NCBI GenBank assembly: GCA_035079385.1 | Contig: JAVHKY010000053.1 | Location: forward strand, 496,001 to 560,000 | DNA from: Aspidiotus rigidus | Taxonomy: Eukaryota > Arthropoda > Insecta > Hemiptera > Diaspididae | DNA length: 64,000 nt | Direction: 5' to 3' | In this document: one piece after another, positions 38,043 through 50,725 of the stretch | Numbering within the stretch: the first letter of the stretch is position 1 | Layout of the letters: each line of letters starts with the position of its first letter | Made by a program: the position numbers and the translations under genes | The notes under the pieces: model-generated | Told to the model about the DNA's origin: nothing | The model's database searches: none | Seen by the model: the letters and a program-made list of their open reading frames with translations, nothing else

Positions 38043-39328
38043 ATGCATCGTATTCACCGACCTAAAATCAGCGTGCATAGCAATCGGAGTATACACGATT
38101 GTAAGTTACGTCAACGAAGCTTTCTCTTGTTTTTGAAAGATAACGACTATCTTATTGTAAGTGATGATGGCATTCCTATGATTTTCAGGCTGCTGCAGTA
38201 TTACTCATTACCCTTACGAAGTATATGATGAGCGGAGGTGAATCTACTCAACTGTATAATCCATTTTTTGAGAATGACGTTCGAAATAGTATGTATACAA
38301 GCTGAAGGCTGTAATGTGAAGTATTCAATTTTCGACCGTGAAATAAACCAGTATTGAAAATCGTTTTTCAGCGCTAAGTTATTATGGTACTGCAGCAATC
38401 ATTTACTTGATTTACATGGTTGTTTCTGGTTGCTTTCTGATCAACGGAGTTATTACTTGTCTGCGAGGGTTTCTTTTACCCTGGTTGTTTGGCATGGGAT
38501 TTTTCATCATATTTCAGATATTGTGGTCAATATGGTTACTGTATGGATATTATATATATGTAAGTCTATAGAACTAACTCAGAATTTCGTTTCAATCGCA
38601 TTGTTTTGACGTTTCTATGAATATTTTACAGATACAAATTGTGATTCCTGCCATATTTTATTGGTTGTCAGCGGCATATAATGTGAGTAGTACTTAAAAT
38701 TATGTTTTTATCAATCAATATTATTTATTCATCATATTCTTGAAACCTTGTAAAGGGGTAATATTCTCAGCATGAAGAGATTACAGCTTTAGGGGTCTTT
38801 TAATAAAAATGTCTTCTTGTAACTTGGACAAAGGAGAAAACCTCACCTTTTTTCTCTCTTCTCCGTGAGCCAATTGATAACAGAAGTACTTTAAATTTTT
38901 ACTTCATTAATAACCATGAAATGTTACTTCAAGTTTTTAATTCAGTAATGATTTTAGTCGGCGATTCGAGTAGAAGTGTGCGAAATATTTTGTTATCGTG
39001 ATTTGTGCCAATAAATATCAAGTCATTAGCTAGCATCACAAAAACGCTTGATTACTAAGTATGAGTAAAAACCCATAAAACTGGAAAAAATCATGAACGT
39101 AAAAGCTGCTCAAAATTGTTGATGATCACTCTGTTTTGAGAGATATAGTCAGAATTTCGTTCAAGTTCTTAGATAAATTTTCGATTATTGTGTGAAGCAA
39201 ATATGAGAAAATTATAACTTATAAAAAGTTTTTTTACATTACAGTTCTATTGCTGGCTGTGCGTTTACACTCAATACAAAATCATCGCGAGGATGCAGTC
39301 TCCGAATATTGAATTAATTTATGCGTAA
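38043..39328 (+). CDS. Small multi-pass membrane protein (DUF4728-like pattern)
   Basis: Exons 38043-38156, 38189-38237, 38372-38559, 38632-38682, 39245-39328 join in frame to 161 aa. The last three exons are well supported. They give hydrophobic stretches [16 protein letters not shown], a [20 protein letters not shown] loop-and-helix, [29 protein letters not shown] and [18 protein letters not shown]. The R-G-x-L-L-P-W turn before a long helix and the F-x-W-L-x-V-Y end resemble small four-pass insect membrane proteins of the DUF4728 type (the group that includes Drosophila Pasiflora). That assignment is from pattern memory. The first exon ([16 protein letters not shown]) is polar and hardly like the family, so the true 5' end may differ. 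The intron at 38683-39244 is the longest. Confidence 0.68.
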
Positions 39329-39600
39329 ATATTAGAAACTACGACCTACTTTCATTAAGGTTAAGACTGTACTCCCATAACTTGGTGTCTATGTTTATTT
39401 TTTCGATGTTCTTCGTATTACATGCTCTTTGATCATTTATGTAAAATTTCCTCCTGCCATGCGCATTATATTGAGCGCTTCACCCTACTGAGTCATTCCG
39501 TCCACAATATTATTTTATTTGTTTATTTTTAGTTTATCTGTTCTCTTTTCTGAGACTGGCACTTGATCTTACTTCAACTTATCATAAGTTTTTTACTCAA

Positions 39601-39606
39601 AATAAA
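39601..39606 (+). promoter_or_regulatory. Candidate polyadenylation signal of the membrane-protein gene
   Basis: AATAAA 272 bases after the stop, on the gene strand. Confidence 0.45.
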
Positions 39607-41870
39607 TACGTCCATTTTTTTATGTTTGTAAAAAGTTTCAATTATTTTTCTTCAATTTTTATATCTCACTATTTTTTTCCCCCAAGTAATTTGTTTGGTT
39701 GTGAAATTTATAGAAAAGATTATTACTTATTTTTTAGGTTTTAATCTTAGTTTTAGAAATTTAATACCAAATGAATTGATTGTTTAGTTGTGTTATTGTT
39801 CTGTTCTCACGTGGTTCACTTGGACCGTTTATATGGTTATACACGTCTCTCATACCAAGTTTTATTTCTACAGTATACTTTTTTCATTGATTCTGTAATT
39901 AAAATCTTTTTTCATCATTATTAGTTTTATAAATTCATTGAATATAGGTATTAATGTACGAACAGATTCTCCTTTTTGGATATACGTCGAATCGAACTTG
40001 GAGTTTTTTCAGAAACTTTGTAGCCATTTTGAATTGACATCTTTGAGGTTGGTTTGGGTAATGAAAACTTCGGTCATTTTAGTTTCCCAAAGAGTTTCTT
40101 ACTTTGTAGTTGTACTAACTATCGTCTCGAAACCAGAATAGTACATACGCGATTCAGAATTTTATGAGAACACGACTGAATTTTTTTATAGTCATTACCT
40201 ACGTTACTTTTAGAAGAGAAATTCCGGCGTTTCATTTCTTATTTTCCGATTGTAATATCGGCTACATTATTCGACTCACGTATTTTAAAATATAAAAATC
40301 GGTACAATCTCTCCTACGAATACGTCCCTATTCTATAATATTCACGATGACGAGATTCATTCAGGTCAAATCGTCACAGTACATCAGTGCACGGACTGTT
40401 GGACCTATGTTTCTTCGCTAATCTGGCATACCTCGTACCTACGTAACAAGGTAGGGTTTAATTAAAATCTTCAATCGGTGTACACCTACAAAACAATGCT
40501 GTATTGGTGCTTTACCTGTATTAATATTGAATATGTTATCAAAAGAGATTCTTTTCAGGCATTGTATTCGAAGAAGTATTGTTCTAGTCAATTCTTTGTT
40601 CAATTAAAACGGCATTAATATGGTATATGGTTGAAAATTCGAGTTTAATTCAACGATGATTTTCATTCTGCTGCATTATTACTACAGAGCAGTATTGACT
40701 CGTAAGCTTGTTCTACAGGTTGCGAGCAGCAGTGCGCGAAGATTCCATGAAGTAAATCACGAGTGCCTTCTACCATCTTTTATCATGCAGTCGGTAATAA
40801 ATGCGAGTGTCAAGTTTAGGATATTGGGGGAATGGGGGTAGTGATTTTTTGTCGTTGTGATGGTGACAAGTGCTTGATGGAATCATTGAAAGATGAGAAT
40901 GGATAAAATGGTTCGGAAAGTGAAGTTGAATACGAAATCGAAATTAAGTTTTCATTTGACAATTAAATGAATACCTACGTTTTTGGTGGCTTATCAGTCA
41001 TGAAGTATTCTTTCATTTTCAATTCGAAAATTGGTAAGTTAATTAGTTGAATTTCAAATTATATCATTTGTTTACGCCTACTAGCGAGTATTAAAAGTTC
41101 AATTCGATTTTGTGGCCGGGATGTGTTAACATTACGGTTGAAGATTTTATCGGAGTGATTTCTTGATATCTATTTTGTTGAATCCAATAGATTGATGACA
41201 ATTTTATAAATTTAACCAGCTCACTGATGACCCGAACCTGGACGTAGATTAACGTTTTCATGATCCTTCGAGAAGAAACGGGCTCGGAATAAAGTAAATT
41301 TCTTATTTCCTTTCGAAAGAGGACGGAAGAGGGGGAATTGAGTCCGCGAGCCTGGAGAATTAATACAAAATTTAAAAGAAACCGGCAAATAACCGAATAA
41401 GAGAAATAGCGTTGCAAGGACCAAATAGATAGGTTGCCGTTTTAGCGCTTAGTCTGATGTAGGTATATTGCAGTATAGCCAGGAAGGCGAGAACATACAG
41501 TTTGGCAATGGTGAAGTTGGTTGTTATCAGTAGGTGGTTTGGTTCTGTAAATACTCTACATCACCCCTCTTGTATAACGGCGTTTAGCGTGCATTCTTAT
41601 GAAAAAAAGAGATCGAGAAAATTAATAAGGGATAAGTAGGTTCCTATCATTGAATCTAAAAATTTCATAAATCAAAATCTGAAATCATCGTGAGAGACGC
41701 ACAAGGGTATTAACTAAAATTTGTGTCATGTTTGAAGTTGATAGAATTACCAATTTTTTCAATGATTTTTCAATGTGACCCTATTTTTACACGCATTTTT
41801 ATTTTTGAAAAAGTCAGCCTCTGTGCATAGTGTTACCGTTCTGTGTATGTACAGCCTTCCTTTAAGGTGG
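39607..41870. other. Long non-coding stretch
   Basis: Short ORFs on both strands (for example 40656-40841 and 41091-41417) lack family features, splice context or codon character. I see no structured repeat here. Confidence 0.45.
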
Positions 41871-42330
41871 CTGCGTGATGAAAACCATTTTTTTCTTTTT
41901 CAACATATTATTATTACCGAATTATCCTCTTATCAATGATAAAGTAAGATAAAGTAGCGACTTAATAAAGTCGACACTAGCGCTACGCAGGTTAAATGGA
42001 AAGCAATTTTAGCGCATATTCTGGTGTACTGTAAGCTTTTCTTTTCGTTTTTCAACATGCACCCGACCCGAGGATAAGAGTATTTTTTGCTAACGCTGTA
42101 CGGCCCAATTTTAGCGCCTATTCCAATGTACTGTAACCATTTTATTTTTCAACCTCCACCTTCTTATCACTGATAAGTAATCAATACTAGCGCTGAACAG
42201 CCTGAATAGAAAAAGATTTCAGCGCGTCTTCTGAATGTATTATAACCACTTTATTCTCAATCTCCAGAAGAGGTTCCACTAGCGCTACACAGCTCAAATA
42301 GAAAGCAATTTTAGCTCTTGGTATAATTGT
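41870..42330 (+). repeat. Degenerate tandem repeat, about 110-bp unit (ACTAGCGCT)
   Basis: Units share TCTTATCA(C)TGATAA, then ACTAGCGCTACAC/GAAC, AGCTCAAATAGAAAGCAATT, TTAGCGC and a T-rich TGTAACCATTTTATTTTTCAAC spacer. Single diverged units recur at about 42640-42725 and at about 43360-43690, where a MITE interrupts one. Confidence 0.72.
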
Positions 42331-43414
42331 AAGATGCCTGTATAAGGCAATGTGGGGAACGCGGTATCACTTTATTGGGTGGTTTATTTTATCAGTCTCA
42401 TTTAGGAACACTTGGATTCAAAGTTTTATTTTCCCAATAGGCAATAACCCATTTGAAAACAATTTTTTTTGGAAAATCATGAGAATGAAGTGATAGAGAT
42501 TAAAATCTCAAATCATCTTTAATTTGAGCTCTTTTCCAAACATCTTTGTGCAATTTTTTTTTTTTTTTCTCATCTCCCATGAAGAAATGTACAAGGACTC
42601 CCATCCAGTGAGTGTTCCCAATACTGTCTTCTTGCAACCATTTACTTTTTCAACCTTCACCTTCCCATCACTGATAAGAACTGTAGTTGGTACTAGCGTC
42701 ACACAGTCCAATTTCAACACCTATTTCCAAATAGACCTTTATCCTGGAGACATCACCGTGCGTTACAATTAGCAGAAATCAGCAAAAACCCTGTCAAGTG
42801 GGCCAAATTGAGTATCAACTCGTATAAGAGAGACACAGGGAGCAAAGAGCATTACACTACTGATTCGGACCGGGCAGCACTAGTATCGCGCAAAATTTTT
42901 GAATTTTTTAAAATCTCTCAAAAATATGATCATCTGAAAGAAAATTTTCCACTCTTCAATTTCGTTCTTTACGAGTACACGCCTAAATTCATTATTTTTG
43001 GAGAAATTTAAGAAAAACTAAAAAATCACCTTTGGTTTCAAGTCACGATCACCGTTTGCTTTTCAGTACTTTCTAGGTATTTTACATAGGAGACGCTAGC
43101 GATCCTACAATATGCCCGGTCCCAATTGATGATAAAAAATATCTTAGCTATCAAAAGTTTATTTGCAAATTTAATTCTAAGGACCTTATACAAAAGGAAT
43201 CTACAACTTCGAACACTAACAATTTCCTATTTCTCAATTTTATAACATAATGATTTGAGCTCTCTACGTCTTTTTATGGGAGTCAATGGTGCTTTTGTCC
43301 AAATCAACTCGGTTTTTGCTATCGTAACTCGCTGAGTGACGTCACGGGATGAAAGTCTATGTATTCATTGTATTGTAGCCATTTTATTTTTCAACCTTTT
43401 GGGTACCCTCTTAT

Positions 43415-43607
43415 CAAGGTGTTTGAAAAGAGGTGTCCTCAGCTCAATGTAAACAACAAGGCGCTACATCAGCTGATCTCCATTTAAAACAATGTAAAAA
43501 CGGAACCGGGTGACGTCGCTCGGTTCCGCGTCCCATGTATTTTTAAATGTGCATGCGGGTTGCGTTTCGTTTACAATCGAACTGAACACCTCTTTTCAAA
43601 CACCTTG
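43415..43607. mobile_element. MITE with 22-bp TIR and perfect 9-bp TSD (Mutator-like)
   Basis: 193 bp. The ends are a perfect inverted repeat of at least 22 bp beginning CAAGGTGTTTGAAAAGAGG. It is flanked by the exact 9-bp duplication CCCTCTTAT (43406-43414 and 43608-43616). A 9-bp duplication is typical of Mutator-like elements. It splits a unit of the ACTAGCGCT repeat, so the empty site can be inferred. No coding capacity. Confidence 0.92.
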
Positions 43608-43699
43608 CCCTCTTATCACTGATAAAAGTAGTCGATACTAGCGCTGTATGGCATAAATGAAGAGTGATTGAGCGCTCATTCTGGATGTGTTGTAATCAT

Positions 43700-46600
43700 A
43701 TTTTCTTTTTTCACACATTGATGTGATTTGTTACTTTCGTATTCCAAGAAAGTATCCTGAGATATTGATGGGGGCGGGGGGGTCTGACAACAACAATCTG
43801 TTCATTAAAAGAAGTATAATAATATACCAGCTACCCCCTCCCAACTTCCCTTGGAGAAAAAATCATTAACACCGATAGCTGCAGCAGCGAGCGACGTATC
43901 AAGGAAAACGATGAGAATATGTCACTGATGTAAGAGAAAGCTTGAGAAAAGGGAATGTGAGAAAATCGGCGTTTGTTGATCATCTAATAACCAGGGGGCG
44001 AAGTTTCAGGGAGGGGTCGGAAGTCTTCATCCACAGGGAGAATGTGTACCTCAAATGCATCGCGAATAATTCGATACTGGAATAGCGACGACCCTACTGT
44101 AGTAAACAGGTACATCCAGAGTGAAGGGTTGATTGAATTAGTTTAGAAGAATGATTCACATTTTGATGACTCGCTAGTTCTCTGAATGTTCTCGTTTTCA
44201 GTCATTGTTGGGTCTGTTGATTTCATGTCTCGTTAGATGATGATTTTTGAACCGAAAGTGCTCGCGATTTGCTTAATAATTTTTTCTGCAGTATTTGTAA
44301 CTTGAAGTTACTCATTGGAGTAAGTTATCCTTCTGTCGATATGTTTCACTGTGATTTAGAAAATTGGATTGATTAAATAATTTCATACGTTGCGCAAGCA
44401 AGCCATTTTTAGAGAGATTGGGGGTGTTGTGGGTCAAATAACTTGCGTTAATTTTATCCACACAAATTTCAGGTAACTTTACTTGCGTACTCCTGCTAAC
44501 TCTTTATTCCTGGGGGAGGGGGTGCCATAATTTTTAGTCCCAGTTCCGGCTGTAGCTCTCCAGGGTACCTATCCTGTCATTGTAATTTTCATGTACATAT
44601 AATTATGCGTTTCCTATCCTGTTCAACGCTGAGGATGACGCCCCCACCGTAAACCAGAGCCATAGAGCATTGCATAGGTAATGGAGGACTTTCAAGTCAT
44701 ATATAACATGAAAGATCATTATTTTTCTGAGGGGTAGAAAAGTATCGTTCAGAAAAATATCGAATCACCCTCTGCCTCTGAGCACGACCGTGCTTTCAGG
44801 GAATGGAAAAATTTGACTAATTCGGGAGGGGTAGTTAGAAAAATTCCAACCATTGATTTGTTGTGGACTTAGAAAAGTATTTGACTTTCGAGCTATATAT
44901 ATGAGAGGCTGGGGCTCCAAGCGGACGGGCGTCAATGGGGAAAACGCTCGAGGACAATCTTTACGCTGTATGAGGAGAGGGCTAAAGAAGTTCAAAAATT
45001 CTTAATGTTACTATATTTATTTACGTGTTGCATTTAAAATAAAAAATTATCTTATACCGCTTGTAGCTTGCAGTAAGATTATTAAAAATCATTTACGATT
45101 ATTTGAAACGATAGAAGACGACAAACTAAAGCTCGATCTGAATGGATTTCCCGGTTATTTTGGGTGGTAGTCTTCAATTTTTATTATTTTGCTTTTGCAT
45201 CGAAATAGCAATACAGTACAGTGAAAGGGATAAATTACCCATGAAAAAGCTGCACCAAAATCGTACCGTAAAAGATATAATGGGCATCAGCACCGTGACA
45301 CCACTTACGCTAAATATACAAAAAAAAGAAAAAAAGACCGTAAATAAAAATATTCTAATGATGCTGCTATTTAATCGTGTCTCTGCGGAAGTGCAGCGCA
45401 TGTTTAACGTATTTTGAACTACACACTCATCGAGTTGTCGTATTCTTTCGTTTTTGAAAAGAATGCACGCGATCTTATGGTGATTAGAAGATACCGGGAA
45501 GTTATTCTACGCACTACCACGGAGTGCATTGTGTTAACTATAGGCTATTTACTCAATAATTTTGCAAGTTGTGATTCAGATACCGCTCCTGAGAATTACT
45601 TACACCTTTTGAGTATGTAAAAATTCATTCAACCATTATAGATTTCCCTTTTTAAAGGTATTTATTTAGTGATAGTGCGGTGTAATTCTGTACCGGTACA
45701 GCGGTGCCTTTAAGCGAGTTGACATTGATAAAAATAATGTATTACCAATTTTAGATGTCTCCAAAGCTTTCGAGCTGTATTCGATCAAATTTTATGAGTA
45801 AGTATAGCGTGAAGTTATAAACTGAGTGATGGAACACGATTCGAAATTTTACTGTGTAAATTTTATCATATTTCAAAAGCCGCTTTTGAAAAACTGTACG
45901 AAACTGAATAGAATCGGAGATAAATAATTTAAGTTGCACTCCGTTTGATTTATTCATGAGTTTCAACGTACGATTCTCAAGTACCTGCGTTTAAATTTGA
46001 GATGTACGAAAATTTTTCTTGGACCTCTTCCCGGCAAAAAGATTTATGGAGTAGCATTATTGATGGAGTTCATTTTTGAAACGCTAACGGAAAAAAATGT
46101 CTGTTCCTATTTTTTTTTTTTTTTTTTCAGAATTATATGTTCGAAATTAAGATCTCACACTGTGAATCAAAAATGAAATAATTAGAATATAATAAATTTC
46201 CGTTCTATAAACTTTTGTGCATCTGGACTACATTGACGTCCCCTCTCATCATTTTTTGGTCGAGTTCCAGGATCGAAACATTTAACGTATCATTGTTCGA
46301 GCCTAGTCTTACGCTAGACTAAGCTAAGGGGACGCACGAACACAAATTTAGAAATTTTGGGGGTGGCTCAAAAATCGACCTTTTCAAGGTTAAGGATATG
46401 GATGTGCGGTCGAAAATCTAGGAAGTAAGGGGAAATCAGAAAAAATATTTAATAAGTCAGAAGCCGACACTCCTCTTTTCTACGGCACTTCATGTTTCAA
46501 AGTTCAATCGTGTTAATCAGTTTCTACTATCTATAGATAGGTACATAGAATCTGTTCTATGAGAGGGTAGGTAGTGAATTATTCGTGACATTCCACAATT

Positions 46601-47370
46601 TTTGGATTGGGAGAATTTTGGTCTTCTACAGTACATGATGCGTTAATGTATATTAATTAGATAAGACTGAAGACTTGAAAAAATGTCGATTTTTGAGGCT
46701 GTTGACCTTGAGAACGTTTTGTTTTCAATTATTCGTATGAATACGATTTTGAAGTATTCCTGCCAAGAGCATTTTTAACAAAGAGGTAATGCGGTTGAAA
46801 CTTACCAGATGACAAAAAATACTTTATAGAGAATTAAAAAGAAGAAAAGATACTCATAACACTTGACGTTTCTCGTTATTCACACCAATTTCTTTCCGAT
46901 TAACAAAACTACTCATCTTTTTTCCGGGTTGAAATCAGTATCATCGACATTATTAATTTAATCGACCCCCATCCTTTCTGGAATTTTTAAAACACATTTC
47001 TAACTTAGTACATATAAATAGCGTTAAACTTGAAGAATTTCGACTTTGGAGCGTGAAAGCTTTGAATCTGAAGGATTGGGAGAAGATTATGCGTCGCGGT
47101 CATCACATAGGAGCGTTACAATCGGCAAAATTGAAACCGGGAACAAGGTGATTTTCCTATTCTGTTCATTAGGTAATCTCATATCTCAAAATAAATAGGG
47201 ACTAAATTGAGAGAACAAAATTTGTAGAGCATAAAATTTTCTACAAGTCATCTTTTCTCGTCAGAATTGATTCAAATCGATTCGTGGAAACCTTCCACCC
47301 ATCACCCGCACCGCATGTAAATTGTACAGTTTTTGTTGTGCACGATACTAGCGCTCTCCGGCTCAAATTG
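43700..47370. other. Non-coding stretch with a diverged 45-bp-family unit
   Basis: No gene is recognised; the 91-codon ORF at 45142-45417 has no family features. At about 44868-44912, GACTTAGAAAAGTATTTGAC followed by TTTCGAGCTATATATATGAG is a diverged unit of the 21.6-kb tandem family. A T-run is at about 46110-46130. Confidence 0.45.
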
Positions 47371-47378
47371 TTGTAAGC

Positions 47379-47832
47379 ACGGTACATTATAGAGGTATTG
47401 ACACGAACGTATATTAGCCGTGTTTGTTACTGTCGCCTGAGTTGTGTCAGTTGATATAATCTACGCTAGGAGCGTTGCAAGGTATTACTAAGCATGAAAA
47501 CTACATGAATACTAGGTAATGTAAATTCATCAATTTTTAAAAATTCGTAGAGGAATCAGGTATTAACCTAAAAATCTGAAACTGGGTACGAATAGACAAC
47601 TCACCATGCTCTACTTATTTTAAAAAAAATTATCTTCTTAGGTGAATTTCTTCACCTTTTACAACCCTTGAAAATTTCGTCAATATTAGGGTACCTCCGG
47701 TAAGGTTTCGACACAGGTGGGGTGTGGAAGGTATTCAAACGATCGCTGCGAGCGTAGCGGAATTCCGTATGAATTAACACAATTCGTGCGACAGAAATTT
47801 TTCGTTGTGTCAATACCTCTATAATGTACCGT
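47379..47832. repeat. Inverted repeat pair, 26 bp perfect core
   Basis: 47379-47404 and 47807-47832 are exact reverse complements (ACGGTACATTATAGAGGTAT then TGACAC), with partial pairing beyond both ends. The 454-bp span could be a MITE, but no clear target duplication is visible. Confidence 0.7.
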
Positions 47833-47969
47833 GGTTGTAAGTCTATGATTAATGAAATCAGACCAAGACATTCCATTCTTGTTCTTGACCATTACTACTT
47901 CCAGGCATGGCAAAAGTAACTTTATTTACCAAAACGAATTATATTTTTCGGATGTAAAAAAATGAAAAC

Positions 47970-48200
47970 AAAATTTTGAATTCAGAATTAATAAAACAAA
48001 ACAGAAAACAAAAAATCTTCCACAAAGTGAAAAGAGAACAAACGAAAAACAATTTTCCTGAAAAAACATTTTTTTACACGAAAAAAACATGTTTTTATTG
48101 GGAAAATATGTTTTTTTCAAACAAAACTTATTCTGGTTATCAAAACAAAACCAAACAAAAAAATCAGTTCAATTTTTCAACAGAAACCAAAACAAAACCA
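47970..48200. repeat. A-rich low-complexity tract
   Basis: Repeated AAAACAAAAC and ACAAAAAA variants on the plus strand. The apparent ORFs of K/N/Q or F are a by-product. Confidence 0.8.
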
Positions 48201-49052
48201 ACAAATTTATCGTTTCCCATCCCTGGCTCCTTCAAAGAAAGGCCGGAGTATGGAATTTTGGCAATAATGAGAAAGGTGCTTAACCGTAGTTTGGTTCTGT
48301 ATGTACACACTAGTACGCACTAACACTATTGTCTATTGGTACCGGACAGCGCTAGAACCAAATTTCTGAAGGACTAATTTTACACACTAATGTATCAATT
48401 TTACATCTAACACATCCTAAATTCCCCGTTTCCTTTATCAAACGATGCTAGGTGAGTAGGCGACTCTATACTCATCTCGGTCCGAGTTGTCAACACACGC
48501 GTAATAGCGTGTATAGCGTGCATTTTGAATTTTATGGAAAGATCAAACCTCAAAGAAGGGATTCCAAAGATTAGAAACCTATAGAGCTTCTCCAGTATTC
48601 CGTGCTATTAACCTGGTAGTGTTTCTCACCATTGATCATATGCATCTGGCTGGGTTGCATACTTATTTCATTCCAGGGGGTTTGCCTTTGCCATAAGATC
48701 AATTCGGACTGGCACATTGTCGGTGTCGCTATTGTCGACAATTTCTTCAATGTAATTCCTATGGGAAATGAAAAATTGCTCCAATTCTATTGAGAATCAG
48801 GTTATCTTATTGGACATTTTACGCTCTTTCAATTTGACTCTTAGCGTTTCTTCTTCAAAATCGCTCCGTTTTGAGTATTTTCAAGAAAACTTAAAAATCC
48901 CCATATACACATGTGACCTGGTTTCAGATAAGGAATGAAAACATTCAAATATCAATCCGGAGATAAGAGTCTGCACAAAAACGCAGAAAGACCCATATCT
49001 CCAGATTGATACACGGACGTTCACGTTCCTTTCTTGAAATTAGTTCACATAT

Positions 49053-49195
49053 ATGTGACCTGCGATGAGAAAAGGATGCTCATTGCCCACTGACAGGAAC
49101 ACCATTTCTTCCTGATTAAGATACCCAATTAGAGAGAAATGATGTTCTTGCGCCAATGGGCAATGAGCATCCTTTTCTCATCGCAGGTCACAATA
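49053..49195. mobile_element. Hairpin MITE, copy 2 (TGACCTGCGATGAG ends)
   Basis: Same family as 12613-12755. The left arm TGACCTGCGATGAGAAAAGG pairs with a right arm ending CTTTTCTCATCGCAGGTCA. Internal arms pair around CAGGAACACCATTTCT. The terminal arms of this copy pair better than those of copy 1. Confidence 0.8.
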
Positions 49196-49499
49196 TGTTA
49201 CAGATATCACTCCGCTTTATCAATAATTCTTCAATCGACGCTGGCGAACCTACAACATGCCCAGTCCGAATCATCTTTTGGAAATGCTACTTTATTGATA
49301 AGTGATACCCAACGTCTTTCTCATTTTCATTATTTATGTAGCAATCTTTGCTCTCTGCGCAATTTTTATCAAAGTAACAATGTACATTGGCCAAACGTGG
49401 TAACTGTGATTTACTGTGTGACGTCATATCGGATCATTTTATTCAGAATCTAGTGATGGGCGATAGTCGAAAATTTCATGCTATCGATAGTCCCAAAAT

Positions 49500-50206
49500 C
49501 AGGGGTACTCAGCTAAGCTGAAGTCATTAGCCGTTAGCCAAGCAATTTTCATCAAAAATTACCTCGCCGTTAGCTAGCTAATGAAATCATTTTAGCCATT
49601 CAAATTGGAATTGCTAACGGCTGATATTTTCTCTTCCCCACACCTCACCCCTCAACATTGAAGTGACCCCGCCTCTACTTCCAACCGTTAGCTTGTAGCT
49701 CTTAGCCATTAGCCAATTTATTTTGGTCCAAAATTAGCTAGCTGTTAGCTAGTCAATGAGGCTGGGTTAGCCGTTAGCTGATAGCCGAAGCCAATCAATT
49801 TGGAGGGTTAGCTTTTAGCCAAGTTTTTAGCCAGTGCGATTGGCTGAGCACCAGTGCTGACGAGCCAAAGAAGTTGAACGGCTTAACAGCAGCAGAAGCC
49901 GACTTTCGAACGGCTTTTGAGTCAGCCGATAGCCGATAGCTTTGACAGTATTAAGCCAAAAATCAGTTCAAAGCCAATGCAGAATCAGTGCTGACAAGCC
50001 GAGAAGTTGAACGGCTTAATTTGGCTTAATAGCAGTAGAAGCTGACTTTTGAACTCATTTTAATGCTGATTATTGAAAACTTGAAGAAGTTGATGAAGTT
50101 AGAAATAAGCCGATAGCAGCTCATTGCAAAAGGGCGAACGGCTTCTAAGCCAAAGCAAAAGTTCAAGCCGATGATGATTGGCTTGTCAGCACTGCAAGCA
50201 CCCCTG
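49500..50206. mobile_element. hAT-type non-autonomous element, 707 bp, 8-bp TSD
   Basis: Ends CAGGGGTACTCAGC and (complement) CAGGGGTGCTTGCAG, flanked by the exact 8-bp duplication CCCAAAAT (49492-49499 and 50207-50214). The interior is made of many short degenerate direct and inverted motifs (TTAGCCGTTAGC, TTAGCTAGCT, AAGCCGATAGC, GAACGGCTTAA). No coding capacity. Dense subterminal motifs resemble transposase-binding arrays of hAT elements. Confidence 0.9.
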
Positions 50207-50563
50207 CCCAAAATTTTTCCCAATGTACTATTGAGACTATTGATAGTTTGGATGAAAAATGTTGATCAAGGGAAAAGTACCTATACTAGCCGATGCTACA
50301 TGTGGGATAGATACCTTTCTCCTGATCGTTATTTTTTGAAAAGTCTGCTAAGGAATGCATCTTAATATTAAAATATGGTGGATGCGACTAGAAAAAATCA
50401 TAAAAACGCTACGTGGTGTCATGTTCATTGCACAACTAGCACCACCTGACTGGCGCATCTTTTCAATTTTCACTTGTCGGTTTGCACCAATTTTGTGATT
50501 TTGATAAGAAAAGGAAAAATTTCAAAATATTAATAGTTTCTCAAACTATCGACCATATTATCC

Positions 50564-50725
50564 CAGTGGCGTAGCGAGGGCAGGGTTGGAGGGGTCGCCC
50601 CTCCGGGACAAATGAAATATTACATTTTATCCTGAATAATTTTTCCTTTTTGTAACATTATTTTCTCACACTTTTTCTTCAATCCCCCCCCCCAAAAAAA
50701 AAAAAAAATTCTATCTACGCCACTG
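50564..50725. mobile_element. Probable hAT-type remnant (CAGTGGCGTAG ends)
   Basis: Inverted ends CAGTGGCGTAGCGAGGG and (complement) CAGTGGCGTAGATAGAA bound 162 bp. No target duplication is recognisable, so it is older or rearranged. An A-run precedes the right end. Confidence 0.65.

Noticed and set aside
45142..45417. 91-codon ORF with a hydrophobic start
   Set aside because: The start resembles a signal peptide, but the rest has no recognisable features, there is no splice partner, and composition matches the surrounding non-coding DNA.
47970..48320. K/N/Q-rich ORF at 47976-48323
   Set aside because: It arises from AAAACAAAA low-complexity DNA and has no protein features.
50564..50725. 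Claiming a full hAT insertion with target duplication
   Set aside because: The inverted ends are good, but no matching 8-bp flanks exist, so it is listed only as a probable remnant.
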